64,000 nucleotides of DNA from Phytomonospora endophytica. GTDB lineage: Bacteria; Actinomycetota; Actinomycetes; Mycobacteriales; Micromonosporaceae. Of the stretch, positions 25,617-35,116 are shown piece by piece. Position 1 is the first letter of the stretch; every line of letters begins with the position of its first letter. Location: contig NZ_JACHGT010000008.1 in assembly GCF_014202425.1 (NCBI RefSeq), positions 355,062 through 419,061 of the forward strand. Reading direction: 5' to 3'. The notes under the pieces are model-generated. The model saw only the letters and a program-made list of their open reading frames with translations. It was not told where the DNA came from and made no database searches. The translations under genes were made by a program, and so were the position numbers.

Positions 25617-25650
25617 TTGTGGCGGATGCCACAAAAACCCGCGTTTGACC

Positions 25651-25664
25651 TGAACCGCGGTTCA
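25651..25664. promoter_or_regulatory. perfect 14-bp palindrome upstream of the ABC exporter
   Basis: TGAACCGCGGTTCA is fully symmetric and follows TTTGACC. It is a candidate operator for a repressor of the exporter genes. Confidence 0.4.
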
Positions 25665-25680
25665 TGGGGCACGCTCGGCC

Positions 25681-25726
25681 TGCGCTCACCGCGAAATCCA
25701 CTACACGGCGGCGGTTAGTGAGCGCA
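25681..25726. promoter_or_regulatory. 9-bp inverted repeat upstream of the ABC exporter
   Basis: TGCGCTCAC (25681-25689) is the exact reverse complement of GTGAGCGCA (25718-25726), with 28 bp between. It may be a pair of half-sites or an RNA stem in the leader. Confidence 0.4.
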
Positions 25727-25770
25727 CACTCTCAAGGCGGACTTTCGCAAGACGGGTAGGGAGGCCTGGC

Positions 25771-27600
25771 ATGAGCTCACCGGCCACGCGTGAGGTGACA
25801 CTCACGCGCGCGCAGAAGAACGGCGGACCACCCGGCGAACCACCGCCGTCCAAGGGCGACGGCCGGACGCTGCTGCGGTTGCTGCGGGTCTATCTGCGGC
25901 CGTACCGCAAGCCGATCCTGTGGCTGGTCGGCCTGCAGCTGGTGTCCACGATCGCGATGCTCTACCTGCCGACGCTCAACGCCGACATCATCGACAACGG
26001 CGTCGTCAAGGGCGACACCTCGCACATCATGCGGCTCGGCGGGATCATGCTGGCGATCACGCTGGTGCAGATCCTCGCCTCGGTCGGGGCGGTCTACTAC
26101 GCCGCCCGCACGGCGATGGCCGTCGGCCGGGACGTGCGCGCGGGGATCTTCGACCACGTGCAGTCCTTCTCGGTGCGCGAGGTCGGCCAGTTCGGCGCGC
26201 CCTCGCTGATCACCCGCACGACCAACGACGTGCAGCAGGTCCAGATGCTGGTGTTCCTGGCCTTCATCCTGCTGGTCTCGGCGCCGGTGATGGCCTTCGG
26301 CGGCGTGATCATGGCCGTCGGTGTCGACGCGCCCCTGTCAGGACTGCTGCTGATCGTCGTGCCGATCCTGATCGCCTCGGTCGCGCTGATCGTGCGCCGG
26401 ATGGGACCCCTGTTCCGGTCCATGCAGGTCCGCATCGACGAGGTCAACCGGGTGATGCGCGAGCAGATCACCGGTATCCGGGTGATCCGCGCGTTCGTCC
26501 GCGACGACTACGAGCAGAAGCGCTTCGCGGGCGCCAACACCGAACTGATGGGCGTGTCGGTCGGCGTGGGCCGCCTGATGGCGTGGATGTTCCCGACGGT
26601 CATGCTCGTCATGAACGTCTCCAGCGTCGCGGTGATGTGGTTCGGCGCGCACCGGATCGCTGGCGGCGGCATGGAGATCGGTTCGCTGACGGCGTTCCTC
26701 GCCTACCTGATGCAGATCCTCATGTCGGTGATGATGGCGACCTTCGTGCTGATCATGCTGCCGCGCGCGCAGGTCAGCGCCGGCCGCATCCAGGAGGTCC
26801 TGGACACCCGGACGAGCCTGACGCTCGATCCCGACCCGGTGACCGCGCTGCCCGAGCACGGGCAGCTGGAGTTCCGTTCGGTCGACTTCCGTTACCCGGG
26901 CGCGGCCGAACCGGTCCTGTGCGGCATCGACCTCGTCGCGCATCCCGGGCAGACCACGGCGATCATCGGTTCGACGGGCAGCGGGAAGACGACCCTGCTG
27001 AACCTCATCCCGCGCCTGTTCGACGTGACCGCCGGCGAAGTCCTCGTCGACGGCGTCGACGTGCGGCGGCTCTCGCCCGAGACACTGTCCAGTGTGGTCG
27101 GTCTGGTGCCGCAGAAGCCGTACCTGTTCAGCGGCACCATCGCCTCGAACCTGCGTTACGGCAACCCCGCGGCCACCGACGAGGATCTGTGGCGGGCCCT
27201 GGAGGTCGCGCAGGCCGCCGACTTCGTGCGCGCCAAGGACGAGGGCCTCGAAGCCCCGATCGGCCAGGGCGGCACGAACGTCTCCGGTGGGCAGCGCCAG
27301 CGTCTGGCGATCGCGCGGATGCTGGTCGCCGAACCCGAGATCTACCTCTTCGACGACTCCTTCTCGGCGCTCGACTACGCCACCGACGCCGCCCTGCGGG
27401 CCGCGCTGGCGCGCGAGACCGGGGACGCCACGGTCGTCATCGTCGCGCAGCGCGTGTCGACGATCCGCAACGCCGACCGCATCGTGGTCCTCGACGAGGG
27501 CCGCGTCGTGGGGACGGGAACGCACGACGAACTGATGGAAGGCAACGAGACCTACCGGGAGATCGTGCTGTCGCAGCACAGTGAGCAGGAGGCGGCGTGA
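25771..27600 (+). CDS. heterodimeric ABC exporter subunit A (degenerate-site NBD)
   Basis: The 609-residue half-transporter has six membrane segments (about residues 45-330) and an NBD. Walker A is GSTGSGKTT, the signature VSGGQRQR is intact, Walker B ends FDDSFSALD with Asp in place of the catalytic Glu, and the switch His is Gln (IVAQRVSTI). These changes are those of the non-hydrolysing partner in exporters such as TM287/288. GGGAGG precedes the ATG, and the gene overlaps subunit B by GTGA. The export substrate (drug or lipid) is unknown. Two palindromes upstream may bind a regulator. Confidence 0.92.
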   Translation: MSSPATREVTLTRAQKNGGPPGEPPPSKGDGRTLLRLLRVYLRPYRKPILWLVGLQLVSTIAMLYLPTLNADIIDNGVVKGDTSHIMRLGGIMLAITLVQILASVGAVYYAARTAMAVGRDVRAGIFDHVQSFSVREVGQFGAPSLITRTTNDVQQVQMLVFLAFILLVSAPVMAFGGVIMAVGVDAPLSGLLLIVVPILIASVALIVRRMGPLFRSMQVRIDEVNRVMREQITGIRVIRAFVRDDYEQKRFAGANTELMGVSVGVGRLMAWMFPTVMLVMNVSSVAVMWFGAHRIAGGGMEIGSLTAFLAYLMQILMSVMMATFVLIMLPRAQVSAGRIQEVLDTRTSLTLDPDPVTALPEHGQLEFRSVDFRYPGAAEPVLCGIDLVAHPGQTTAIIGSTGSGKTTLLNLIPRLFDVTAGEVLVDGVDVRRLSPETLSSVVGLVPQKPYLFSGTIASNLRYGNPAATDEDLWRALEVAQAADFVRAKDEGLEAPIGQGGTNVSGGQRQRLAIARMLVAEPEIYLFDDSFSALDYATDAALRAALARETGDATVVIVAQRVSTIRNADRIVVLDEGRVVGTGTHDELMEGNETYREIVLSQHSEQEAA

Positions 27601-29609
27601 GCACTCCGGAGAACAACGGCAAGAAGCCGGAGAAGAACGGCGAGGACGGCGGCCCCACCCCGGCTCGCATCAAGGGCGCGCCCCAGCGCGGCGGGCCCGG
27701 CGGCCCGATGGCCGGGGCGATGCCGACCGAGAAGGCCATGCACTTCAAGGAGTCCAGTCTCCGGCTGCTGCGCATGATGCGGCCCGAGCGGGCCACGGCG
27801 TCGCTGGCGCTGCTCCTCGGCGTGGTCTCGGTGACCCTGTCGGTGGTCGGGCCGAAGATCCTCGGCCACGCCACCAACCTCATCTTCGGCGGCGTGATCG
27901 GCAAGTTGTCCCCCGCCGGGCTCACCCGCGACGAGGCCATCGCGACCGCCCGCGCGACCGGCAACGACACCATCGCCGACGTGATGACCACCGTGGACTT
28001 CACGCCGGGCCAGGGCATCGACTTCGGTGAGGTCGGCCGGGTCCTGCTGATCGTGCTGGCGCTGTTCGTGCTGTCGTCGGCGGCGATGCTGTGGCAGGGC
28101 CGGCTGACCACGACGATCGTGCAGCGCACGGCCTACCGCCTGCGCGAGCAGGCCGAGACCAAGCTCGCGCGGCTTCCCCTCGGCTACTTCGACAAGCAGC
28201 CGCGCGGTGAGATCCTGTCGCGCACCACCAACGACATCGACAACATCTCCCAGACGCTCCAGCAGGCCCTGTCGCAGCTGGTGATCTCGCTGCTGACCAT
28301 CGTCGGCGTGCTGCTGATGATGATCCTGATCTCGCCGCTGCTGGCGCTGATCGCGGTCATCACCGTCCCGGTGTCCCTGTGGGTCACCGTGATCATCGGC
28401 AAGCGGGCGCAGCCGCAGTTCCTCAAGCAGTGGGGCACGACCGGGAAACTCAACGGCCACATCGAGGAGATGTTCACCGGGCACGCCCTCGTCAAGGTCT
28501 TCGGCCGCCAGAAGGAGGCCTCGGCGACCTTCGCCGAGCACAACGAGGACCTGTTCCAGGCGGCCTTCAAGGCGCAGTTCATCTCCGGCATCATCCAGCC
28601 GGCGATGATGTTCATCGGCAACGTCAACTACGTCCTCGTCGCCGTCATCGGCGGCCTGCGGGTCGCGTCGGGCACGATGTCGCTCGGTGACGTGCAGGCG
28701 TTCATCCAGTACTCGCGCCAGTTCTCGCAGCCGATCACGCAGGTCGCGTCGATGGCGAACCTCCTCCAGTCGGGCGTTGCCTCGGCCGAGCGGGTCTTCG
28801 ACCTGCTCGACTCCGAGGAGCAGTCGCCCGAGCCCGCCGAACCGCTCACCCCGGCCGACACCGTCGGCCGTGTCGCCTTCGAGCACGTCTCCTTCCGTTA
28901 CGAGGAGGACAAACCGCTCATCGACGACCTGTCGCTGTCGGTCGAGCCCGGCCACACCGTCGCCATCGTCGGGCCCACCGGGGCGGGTAAGACCACCCTG
29001 GTGAACCTGCTGATGCGCTTCTACGAGGTCCGGGGCGGACGGATCACCCTCGACGGCGTGGACATCGCCGCGATGACCCGCGAGGACCTGCGCGCCCGCA
29101 CGGGCATGGTCCTGCAGGACACCTGGCTGTTCGGCGGCACCATCGCGCAGAACATCGTCTACGGCGTCGGCGAGGTCAGCGAGGAGCGCATGCTCGAAGC
29201 GGCGCGGGCGACCCACGTCGACCACTTCGTGCGGACCCTGCCCGACGGCTACGACACGATCATCGACGAGGAGGGCTCGAACCTCAGCGCCGGTGAGAAG
29301 CAGCTGATCACCATCGCGCGGGCCTTCCTCACCGAGCCGACGATCCTCGTCCTCGACGAGGCCACGTCCTCCGTGGACACCCGCACCGAGGTGCTCATCC
29401 AGCGGGCCATGACCGAACTGCGCTCCGGCCGGACCAGCTTCGTCATCGCCCACCGGCTCTCCACGATCCGCGACGCCGACCTGATCCTGGTCATGGAGAA
29501 CGGATCCATCGTCGAACAGGGCGACCACGAAGGCCTCCTCGAAGCCGGCGGCGCCTACGCCCGCCTGTACGCGGCACAGTTCGCCGAGGCGGTCGTCGGC
29601 GTCGACTAG
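27597..29609 (+). CDS. heterodimeric ABC exporter subunit B (hydrolytic NBD)
   Basis: The 670-residue half-transporter has a longer Gly/Pro-rich N-terminus, six membrane segments and an insertion after the first helix (about residues 100-135). The NBD has Walker A GPTGAGKTT, Walker B VLDEATSSVD with the catalytic Glu, and the switch His in VIAHRLSTI. The signature is LSAGEKQ rather than LSGGQ. The altered signature here together with the altered Walker B and switch residue in subunit A builds one degenerate and one working ATP site. Confidence 0.93.
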   Translation: MSTPENNGKKPEKNGEDGGPTPARIKGAPQRGGPGGPMAGAMPTEKAMHFKESSLRLLRMMRPERATASLALLLGVVSVTLSVVGPKILGHATNLIFGGVIGKLSPAGLTRDEAIATARATGNDTIADVMTTVDFTPGQGIDFGEVGRVLLIVLALFVLSSAAMLWQGRLTTTIVQRTAYRLREQAETKLARLPLGYFDKQPRGEILSRTTNDIDNISQTLQQALSQLVISLLTIVGVLLMMILISPLLALIAVITVPVSLWVTVIIGKRAQPQFLKQWGTTGKLNGHIEEMFTGHALVKVFGRQKEASATFAEHNEDLFQAAFKAQFISGIIQPAMMFIGNVNYVLVAVIGGLRVASGTMSLGDVQAFIQYSRQFSQPITQVASMANLLQSGVASAERVFDLLDSEEQSPEPAEPLTPADTVGRVAFEHVSFRYEEDKPLIDDLSLSVEPGHTVAIVGPTGAGKTTLVNLLMRFYEVRGGRITLDGVDIAAMTREDLRARTGMVLQDTWLFGGTIAQNIVYGVGEVSEERMLEAARATHVDHFVRTLPDGYDTIIDEEGSNLSAGEKQLITIARAFLTEPTILVLDEATSSVDTRTEVLIQRAMTELRSGRTSFVIAHRLSTIRDADLILVMENGSIVEQGDHEGLLEAGGAYARLYAAQFAEAVVGVD

Positions 29610-29619
29610 CCGTCTCTTG

Positions 29620-29648
29620 CGGGGTGTCCGGCTTCCGGGCACCCCGCT
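29620..29648. terminator. terminator after the ABC exporter operon
   Basis: GCGGGGTG (29620-29627) pairs with CACCCCGC (29641-29648), with an inner CCGG-CTT-CCGG stem. Confidence 0.65.
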
Positions 29649-29706
29649 CACATTGGCCCAGTCGAAAGGCGCCGAAATGGCCCATCCGATCGGGCCGCTT
29701 CCGATC

Positions 29707-29712
29707 TAGGCT
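29707..29712 (+). promoter_or_regulatory. -10 box of the GNAT gene (leaderless)
   Basis: TAGGCT is followed by 6 bases and the GTG at 29719. Confidence 0.5.
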
Positions 29713-29718
29713 GGGACC

Positions 29719-30468
29719 GTGACCGAGATCGTTCTCCCCGCCGACGCCCAGCGCCGCCAGGCCCGCAACTCCGCCGCCTACTGGGCGGCCACGGCCCGCT
29801 CCCGTGGCCACGAGACCATCACCCGCCGGGCCTTCGTCGCCGCCGTCGGCGACGAGCGCGCCGGAACCCGCTTCCTGCTCCAGGAACCCGATCTCAGCGC
29901 CGACGAGCTCGCCGAACTGACCGAACTGGCCGCCAAGGCGCGCGCCCGCGGCCCGGTCGACGCCGAAGATCCCTACAGCGCCACCGATCTCAGCGCCCTG
30001 AACCTCGTCAGCTTCCAGATGCCGGTGATGCTCCGGCAGGCGGGCGCGGTCGCCGACCCGGTCATGGAGGTGCGGAAGGCCGAGACCGACGCCGACCTGG
30101 AAGGCGCCGAACGGGCGATCATCGACGGCTTCGAACTGGTCCGTTTCGAGCCCGTCCGTGCCGGTGAGATGCTCCCTCGCGCGCTCCTGGCCGAGCCGGG
30201 CGTCGCGGTGCACGTCGCCGTGCTCGACGGCGAGATCGCCGGTGCGTGCGTGTCGGTGATCGACGACGGGCTGGGCAGCCACTACTGGGTCGGGACGCCC
30301 GAGGCCTTCCGCTCGCGCGGTGTCGGCCGCGCGGTCATGCTCGGTTCGCTCGCCGCCATGACGGAGATCCCGGCGACGCTCACGGCGTCGAAGCTGGGGC
30401 GGCCGCTTTACGAGTCGCTCGGGTACGAGGTGACGGGGATGTCGACGTGGTGGCGGACACCTTCCTAG
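29719..30468 (+). CDS. GNAT family acetyltransferase
   Basis: The 249-residue protein has an N-terminal part of about 110 residues without a clear match. The GNAT core follows at residues 115-245: VAVLDGEIAGACVSVIDDG, VGTPEAFRSRGVGRAVMLGSLAAM (acetyl-CoA loop RxRGVGxA) and PLYESLGYEVTGMSTWW. The extra N-terminal domain makes it longer than the usual 150-180 residues. The substrate is unknown. Confidence 0.85.
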   Translation: MTEIVLPADAQRRQARNSAAYWAATARSRGHETITRRAFVAAVGDERAGTRFLLQEPDLSADELAELTELAAKARARGPVDAEDPYSATDLSALNLVSFQMPVMLRQAGAVADPVMEVRKAETDADLEGAERAIIDGFELVRFEPVRAGEMLPRALLAEPGVAVHVAVLDGEIAGACVSVIDDGLGSHYWVGTPEAFRSRGVGRAVMLGSLAAMTEIPATLTASKLGRPLYESLGYEVTGMSTWWRTPS

Positions 30469-30565
30469 AGGCGCGCCGGGGGTCCCGGCGCCGGCCCTGC
30501 GCGGTGCCCCGAGATGCGGCACCGAGAAGCGCCCGGCGGCCATCCCGCGCCGGTCCTGTGTTCGC

Positions 30566-32839
30566 TCAGCCTCGGCCGGCCGGCGGCTTGCGTTTCCCGG
30601 CCGCGAAGGGCTTCGGCCACGCCATCGGATAGTCCTGTTCGACGGCGGCGTGCAGCGTCCACTGTGGATCGTAGAGGTGCGTGCGGCCGAGGGCGCAGAG
30701 GTCGGCGCGTCCGGCGAGGATGATCGAGTTGACGTCGTCGTAGGACGAGATCGCGCCGACGGCGATGACGGTGACCGCGGGGAAGTCCGCGGCCAGATCG
30801 TGGCGGATCCGGTCGGCATAGGGGGTCTGGAAGGACCGGCCGTAGGCGGGCCGCTCGTCGCTGACGACCTGGCCGGTGGAGATGTCGACGGCGTCGACGC
30901 CCGCCTCGGCGAAGGCGCGCGCGACGGCGAGGGACTCCTCGTGGGTGAGACCGTCGGGATGCCAGTCGGTCGCGCTCAGGCGGACCGACAGCGGCCCGGG
31001 CCACTCCTCCCGCACGGCCGCGAGGACTTCCAGTGGGAAGCGCAGCCGACCGGCGAGCGATCCTCCATAGTGGTCGGTGCGCTTGTTGGTCAGCGGCGAG
31101 ATGAAGCTCGACAGCAGGTATCCATGCGCGCAGTGGAGTTCCAGGAGGTCGAAACCGGCCTCCCGCGCGCGGCGGGCGGAGGCGGCGAAGTCGTCGCGGA
31201 TCGCGTCGAGCTCGTCGCGGGTGAGTTCGCGCGGGGTCTGGCTGCCCTCCTTGTAGGGCAGGGCCGAGGGCGCGCCGATGGGCCAGTTGCCCTCGGGCAG
31301 CGGGTCGTCGATCCCGTCCCACATCAGCCTGGTCGAGCCCTTGCGGCCCGAATGCCCGAGCTGGACGCCGATCTTCGCCTCGGTGTTCTCGTGCACGAAA
31401 CGCGCGATCCGTTGCCAGGCCTCGGTCTGGGCGTCGTCGTACAGTCCGGCGCAGCCCGGCGTGATGCGCCCCTCGGGCGAGACGCAGACCATCTCGGTCA
31501 TGACGAGCCCGGCGCCGCCGAGCGCCTTGGAACCCAGATGCACGAGGTGGAAGTCGCCGGGCAGGCCGTCCTCGGAGGAGTACATGTCCATCGCGGAGAC
31601 GACGACGCGGTTGCGCAGTTCGAGGCCGCCGAGGAGATAGGGCTGGAACATGGGCGGACGGGCCGTCGCCGGTCCGGGCGTGACACCGCGCGCGACCTCG
31701 TGCGCGGCGAACCAGTCGTCCACATCGGACACATAGCCGGGGTCACGCAGGCGCAGGTTGTCGTAGGTGATCCGGCGCGAACGGGTGAGCAGGTTGAACG
31801 CGAACTGCGGCGGCTCCTGGTCGAGGTAGCAGCCGAGGTCCTCGAACCATTCGAGACTGGCCTGCGCGGCCCGCTGCGTGGAGAGCACGACGGGACGCCG
31901 TTCGGTCTCGTAATCGGCGAGCGCGGTCGCGACATCCCCTGCGGTGCCGAGCTTCTCGACGAGCGCGGCGGCGTCCTGCATGGCGAGTTTCGTGCCGGAG
32001 CCGATGGAGAAGTGGGCGGTGTGGGCGGCGTCGCCGATGAGCACGAGGTTGTCGTGCGACCACCGGGCGCAGCGGACGGTGGTGAAGCCGATCCACCTGG
32101 AGTTGTTGCCGTGCAGGCGATGCCCGGCGAGTCGGTCGGGGAAGAGGGCGGCGCAGCGTTCGATGGCGTCGTCGTCGGTGAGGCCGAGCGCCGACCAGAC
32201 CTCTTCGCGCATCTCGACGATGACGGTGGAGCCACCGGCGTCGTAGGGGTAACCGTGGAGTTGGACGACGCCGTGTTCGGTGGGGCGGACGTCGAAGGTG
32301 AAGGAGTCGAAGGCGCGGTCGCTGCCGAGCCAGATGTACTTGCAGCGCCTGGTGTCGAGGCTGGGTTCGAAGACCTCGGCGAAGGCGGCGCGGCTGGCGG
32401 AGTGGACGCCGTCGGAGGCGATGACGAGGTCGTGTCCGGCCATCAGCTCGGCGGTCGGCGGGGCCTCGGTCTCGAAGTTGAGGTGCACGCCGAGTTCGCC
32501 GCATCGCTTGTGCAGCAGGGAGAGCAGCGACACCCGGCTCACCGCGGCGAAGCGGTGGCCGCCGGACGTGGTCAGCGACGGCGGTCCGTCGACGGACCGT
32601 CGATAGTGGACTTCGATGTCGTCCCAGCGGACGAAGCGCTCGGCCAGTTCGGCGAAGATCTCGGCGTCGCCGAGTTCGATGGATTCGAGGGTCTCGTCGG
32701 AGAAGACGACGCCGAAGCCGAAGGTGTCGTCGGGGGCGTTGCGCTCCCAGACGGTGATGTCCCAGGACGGGTGGCGTCGTGCCGCCAGGGCGGCGAAGTA
32801 GAGGCCGCCGGGTCCGCCGCCGACGACGGCGATGCGCAT
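30566..32839 (-). CDS. fused FAD monooxygenase/old-yellow-enzyme oxidoreductase (salicylyl-CoA 5-hydroxylase or 2-aminobenzoyl-CoA monooxygenase/reductase type)
   Basis: The 757-residue protein joins an aromatic FAD hydroxylase (1-390: VGGGPGGLYFA, ASDGVHS, LIGDAAHT) to an OYE-type NADH:flavin oxidoreductase (397-757: FQPYLLGGLELRNRVV, LHCAHGYLLSSFISPLTNKR, DHYGGS). This layout is known from 2-aminobenzoyl-CoA monooxygenase/reductase and from the salicylyl-CoA 5-hydroxylase fusions. These enzymes hydroxylate an aromatic CoA ester and, in the first case, then reduce the ring. The family start is at 32839. An upstream GTG (32860) preceded by GATACT is also possible. An SDR is divergent. No CoA ligase lies nearby. 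Confidence 0.88.
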   Translation of the reverse strand: MRIAVVGGGPGGLYFAALAARRHPSWDITVWERNAPDDTFGFGVVFSDETLESIELGDAEIFAELAERFVRWDDIEVHYRRSVDGPPSLTTSGGHRFAAVSRVSLLSLLHKRCGELGVHLNFETEAPPTAELMAGHDLVIASDGVHSASRAAFAEVFEPSLDTRRCKYIWLGSDRAFDSFTFDVRPTEHGVVQLHGYPYDAGGSTVIVEMREEVWSALGLTDDDAIERCAALFPDRLAGHRLHGNNSRWIGFTTVRCARWSHDNLVLIGDAAHTAHFSIGSGTKLAMQDAAALVEKLGTAGDVATALADYETERRPVVLSTQRAAQASLEWFEDLGCYLDQEPPQFAFNLLTRSRRITYDNLRLRDPGYVSDVDDWFAAHEVARGVTPGPATARPPMFQPYLLGGLELRNRVVVSAMDMYSSEDGLPGDFHLVHLGSKALGGAGLVMTEMVCVSPEGRITPGCAGLYDDAQTEAWQRIARFVHENTEAKIGVQLGHSGRKGSTRLMWDGIDDPLPEGNWPIGAPSALPYKEGSQTPRELTRDELDAIRDDFAASARRAREAGFDLLELHCAHGYLLSSFISPLTNKRTDHYGGSLAGRLRFPLEVLAAVREEWPGPLSVRLSATDWHPDGLTHEESLAVARAFAEAGVDAVDISTGQVVSDERPAYGRSFQTPYADRIRHDLAADFPAVTVIAVGAISSYDDVNSIILAGRADLCALGRTHLYDPQWTLHAAVEQDYPMAWPKPFAAGKRKPPAGRG

Positions 32840-32868
32840 GATGCCGCTCAGGTTGCCCACGGTTCCAG

Positions 32869-32874
32869 TATCGT
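32869..32874 (+). promoter_or_regulatory. overlapping divergent -10 boxes
   Basis: On the plus strand TATCGT is 6 bases before the SDR ATG at 32881. On the minus strand GATACT (32872-32867) is 6 bases before the alternative GTG at 32860. The two -10 boxes overlap, so the two promoters should exclude each other. Confidence 0.4.
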
Positions 32875-32880
32875 GCATGA

Positions 32881-33612
32881 ATGACGGTCGTCAACAGTAA
32901 GCGTTTCGATGGGCGGGCCGTGCTCGTCACCGGCGGTGCCGGCGGCCTCGGCCGCGCCGTGCGCGCCGGTTTCGAAGCCGAGGGCGCGACCGTCGCGACG
33001 GTCGACCCCGACGGCGGCGACTACCCCGTCGACGTCACCGACGCGAAGGCCCTGGACCTCGTCTGCGCCGAAGTCGCCGACCGGTACGGGCGCATCGATG
33101 TTCTTGTCTGTCTGGCCGGGGGCTCCCTCGGCACACCGCGTTCACTCGACGAGCTCGAACCGTCCGATGTGGACCTCGTGCTGGACGTCAACGTCAAGGG
33201 GACGCTGTACGCCTGCCGCGCGGCCCTGCCGTACCTGCGCGAGTCGCGGGGAACCATCGTCGCCTGCGGTTCGATCGGCGGGCGGCAGCCGTCGCCGGTC
33301 ACCGGGATCGCCTACGCCACCGCGAAAGCCGCCGTCGGCGGCCTCGTCCGCAAACTCGCGCGCGAGGTGGGACCCGACGGCGTGCGCGTGAACGCCGTCG
33401 CCCCGGGACTGTTCCTGACCGAGCGGGTCGGCGCGATGTTCGAGGCCCTGCCGGACGAGGAGAAGGCGGCGGTGCGGGCGGAGATCGCGCTCGGGCGCAT
33501 GCCGGAGCTGCGGGAGCTCGTCGAGCCGGTGCTGTTCCTCGCGGGGGAGGCGAGCAGCTACGTGACGGGCGTGACGCTGGACGTGAACGGCGGGCGGTTC
33601 ATGCCGCTCTAG
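32881..33612 (+). CDS. short-chain dehydrogenase/reductase
   Basis: The 243-residue SDR has the NAD(P)-binding TGGAGGLGRAV (residues 17-27), NVKGT, a Ser in CGSIGG, YATAK (Tyr and Lys of the active site) and VNAVAPGLFLTERV. The fold is complete and the length is typical. It shares its promoter region with the aromatic-CoA monooxygenase/reductase and may act in the same pathway. The stop TAG shares CTAG with the convergent pentapeptide gene. Confidence 0.9.
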   Translation: MTVVNSKRFDGRAVLVTGGAGGLGRAVRAGFEAEGATVATVDPDGGDYPVDVTDAKALDLVCAEVADRYGRIDVLVCLAGGSLGTPRSLDELEPSDVDLVLDVNVKGTLYACRAALPYLRESRGTIVACGSIGGRQPSPVTGIAYATAKAAVGGLVRKLAREVGPDGVRVNAVAPGLFLTERVGAMFEALPDEEKAAVRAEIALGRMPELRELVEPVLFLAGEASSYVTGVTLDVNGGRFMPL

Positions 33613-34517
33613 GGGCGGATCGGCAGATCGACGGCCTTGCCCGGGTCGGCGACGGAGACGCCGGTGAAATCGGCGTCACCGGGGAGGACGCAGCCGCCGA
33701 AGTCGGCCGTCTCGGCGAAGCTCGCGCCGGTGAAGAACGTGGGGCCGCGGAACGTCGCCGACCGGAACCAGGCGCCTTCGGTGAACCGGGTGGCGCTGAA
33801 GTCCGCGCGCTGGTGGAAGGTCGCGCCGACGAAGTCCACCGAGGCGACGACCGCTCTCCGGAGCCGGAAGTCCACGAGCGCGGCACCGCTGAGGTCCAGG
33901 CTCATCCCCGGCCAGTAGCCGTCGTGGGGTTCGCCGTTCGAGCGCCGGGGATGCGTGTGGCGGATCAGGACGCGCTGAGCCGTCCGCCGCACGAGCCGTT
34001 CTTCGTGAGCGTAGGCCCCCGCGTCGTCGGGATCGAAGGGCATCCGCAGGTACGCGCAGATCACCTCCACGATCATCTGCCGCTGCGGCGGGTTGTCCTG
34101 CGCCAGCCGTTCGAGGGCGTACAGGCCGCCCATGCGCACCGGCGCCTTGTCCGACCCGAGCTGCTCGACGGCCTTCACGTACAACTCGGTGACCCGCTTC
34201 TCGGCGGCGTCGTAGCTGGTGTCGTGCGCGACGTGCTCCAGCAGCCATTGCCGCCGCCACGCCAGCAGCAGCGCGACCGCCGCGCCCGTGCCCGCCCCGA
34301 CGCTCAACGCCGTCCGCAGGACCTCGACCCGCAGCGTCGCCGCCGCGTCCGGGCTGGCGACGCCCTCCGAGGCCGCGCCGAGCAGGAAGTACGCGCCCGT
34401 CGCCGCCGCCACGACGGCCAGGAGCCCGAGGGCCGCCGCCCACCAGCGCAGTGGCCGGACGGTGCGGCGGCCGTCGGGCCCGGTGCCGCCTAAGGCCTTT
34501 CGCTCGTCGTTCGCCAT
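33609..34517 (-). CDS. membrane pentapeptide-repeat protein
   Basis: The 302-residue protein has two N-terminal membrane segments (about residues 25-48 and 68-86), a helical part with TELYVKAVEQLGSDKAPVRMGGLYALERLAQDNP, and a C-terminal run of pentapeptide repeats (about 205-290: VDFRL RRAVVASVDFVGATFHQRADFSATRF). The middle segment with LGSxKAPVRxGGLYALERLA is common in actinobacterial membrane pentapeptide proteins. Its function is unknown. Confidence 0.85.
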   Translation of the reverse strand: MANDERKALGGTGPDGRRTVRPLRWWAAALGLLAVVAAATGAYFLLGAASEGVASPDAAATLRVEVLRTALSVGAGTGAAVALLLAWRRQWLLEHVAHDTSYDAAEKRVTELYVKAVEQLGSDKAPVRMGGLYALERLAQDNPPQRQMIVEVICAYLRMPFDPDDAGAYAHEERLVRRTAQRVLIRHTHPRRSNGEPHDGYWPGMSLDLSGAALVDFRLRRAVVASVDFVGATFHQRADFSATRFTEGAWFRSATFRGPTFFTGASFAETADFGGCVLPGDADFTGVSVADPGKAVDLPIRP

Positions 34518-34587
34518 GGACCGATTCTCGCCGACACCGGTGTCGGCCCGATGCCACCGCGCGGCGGCCGTCTGGTCGAATCAGGGC

Positions 34588-35031
34588 ATGGCCGAGCCTT
34601 CGCCCGCCCGCGACACGCCCGACGAGGACACGAGGCTGCACGCCCCCGCCGAGACCGAGGGCCGCGAGCCATCACGCGCGCTCCTCGCCTCACTCCCCAT
34701 GCGCGGCCTGACCGTCCGCGTCGGCACCCAGACCAACTGCGCGGGCATCGCCCGGGCCGATGCCGACCTCGAAGCAGGCGCGCACCCGCGCGTCGAGGTC
34801 GTCGACGCCGTGCCGCCGGATCCGGACGCCGACGTCCGCGAGGTCGCCGCCATGTGCGTGGCGAACATCGGGATCGGCGCGCGGGCGGCGTTCCGCGAGA
34901 GCTTCGGCGCGGAGCCGCCGGTCCGGCTCGTGATCCGCCGCGTCCTCCCGCACCTCGTCGACGCCAACGAGAACGTCAACCGCCGAGCGGGCCGCGCGAT
35001 CGTCGGCGAGGTGCTGCGGAGGTTGTCGTGA
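34588..35031 (+). CDS. small soluble protein, function unknown
   Basis: A 147-residue protein with a charged N-terminus (1-35), the strand TVRVGTQTNCAGIARADADL and a helical C-terminus (REVAAMCVANIGIGARAAF, LVDANENVNRRAGRAIVGEVLRRL). I do not recognise a family. It has no signal peptide or membrane segment. It is divergent from the pentapeptide protein gene across 70 bp. TCGAAT 6 bases before the ATG is a weak -10. Confidence 0.6.
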   Translation: MAEPSPARDTPDEDTRLHAPAETEGREPSRALLASLPMRGLTVRVGTQTNCAGIARADADLEAGAHPRVEVVDAVPPDPDADVREVAAMCVANIGIGARAAFRESFGAEPPVRLVIRRVLPHLVDANENVNRRAGRAIVGEVLRRLS

Positions 35032-35116
35032 AACCGGCCGGCGATCGGTGTGAACCCGCGCGGGGTGAACTCGCGTCTACCAGGGTTCAGGCGACACAAC
35101 GAGAAGAGGAGTCGAC

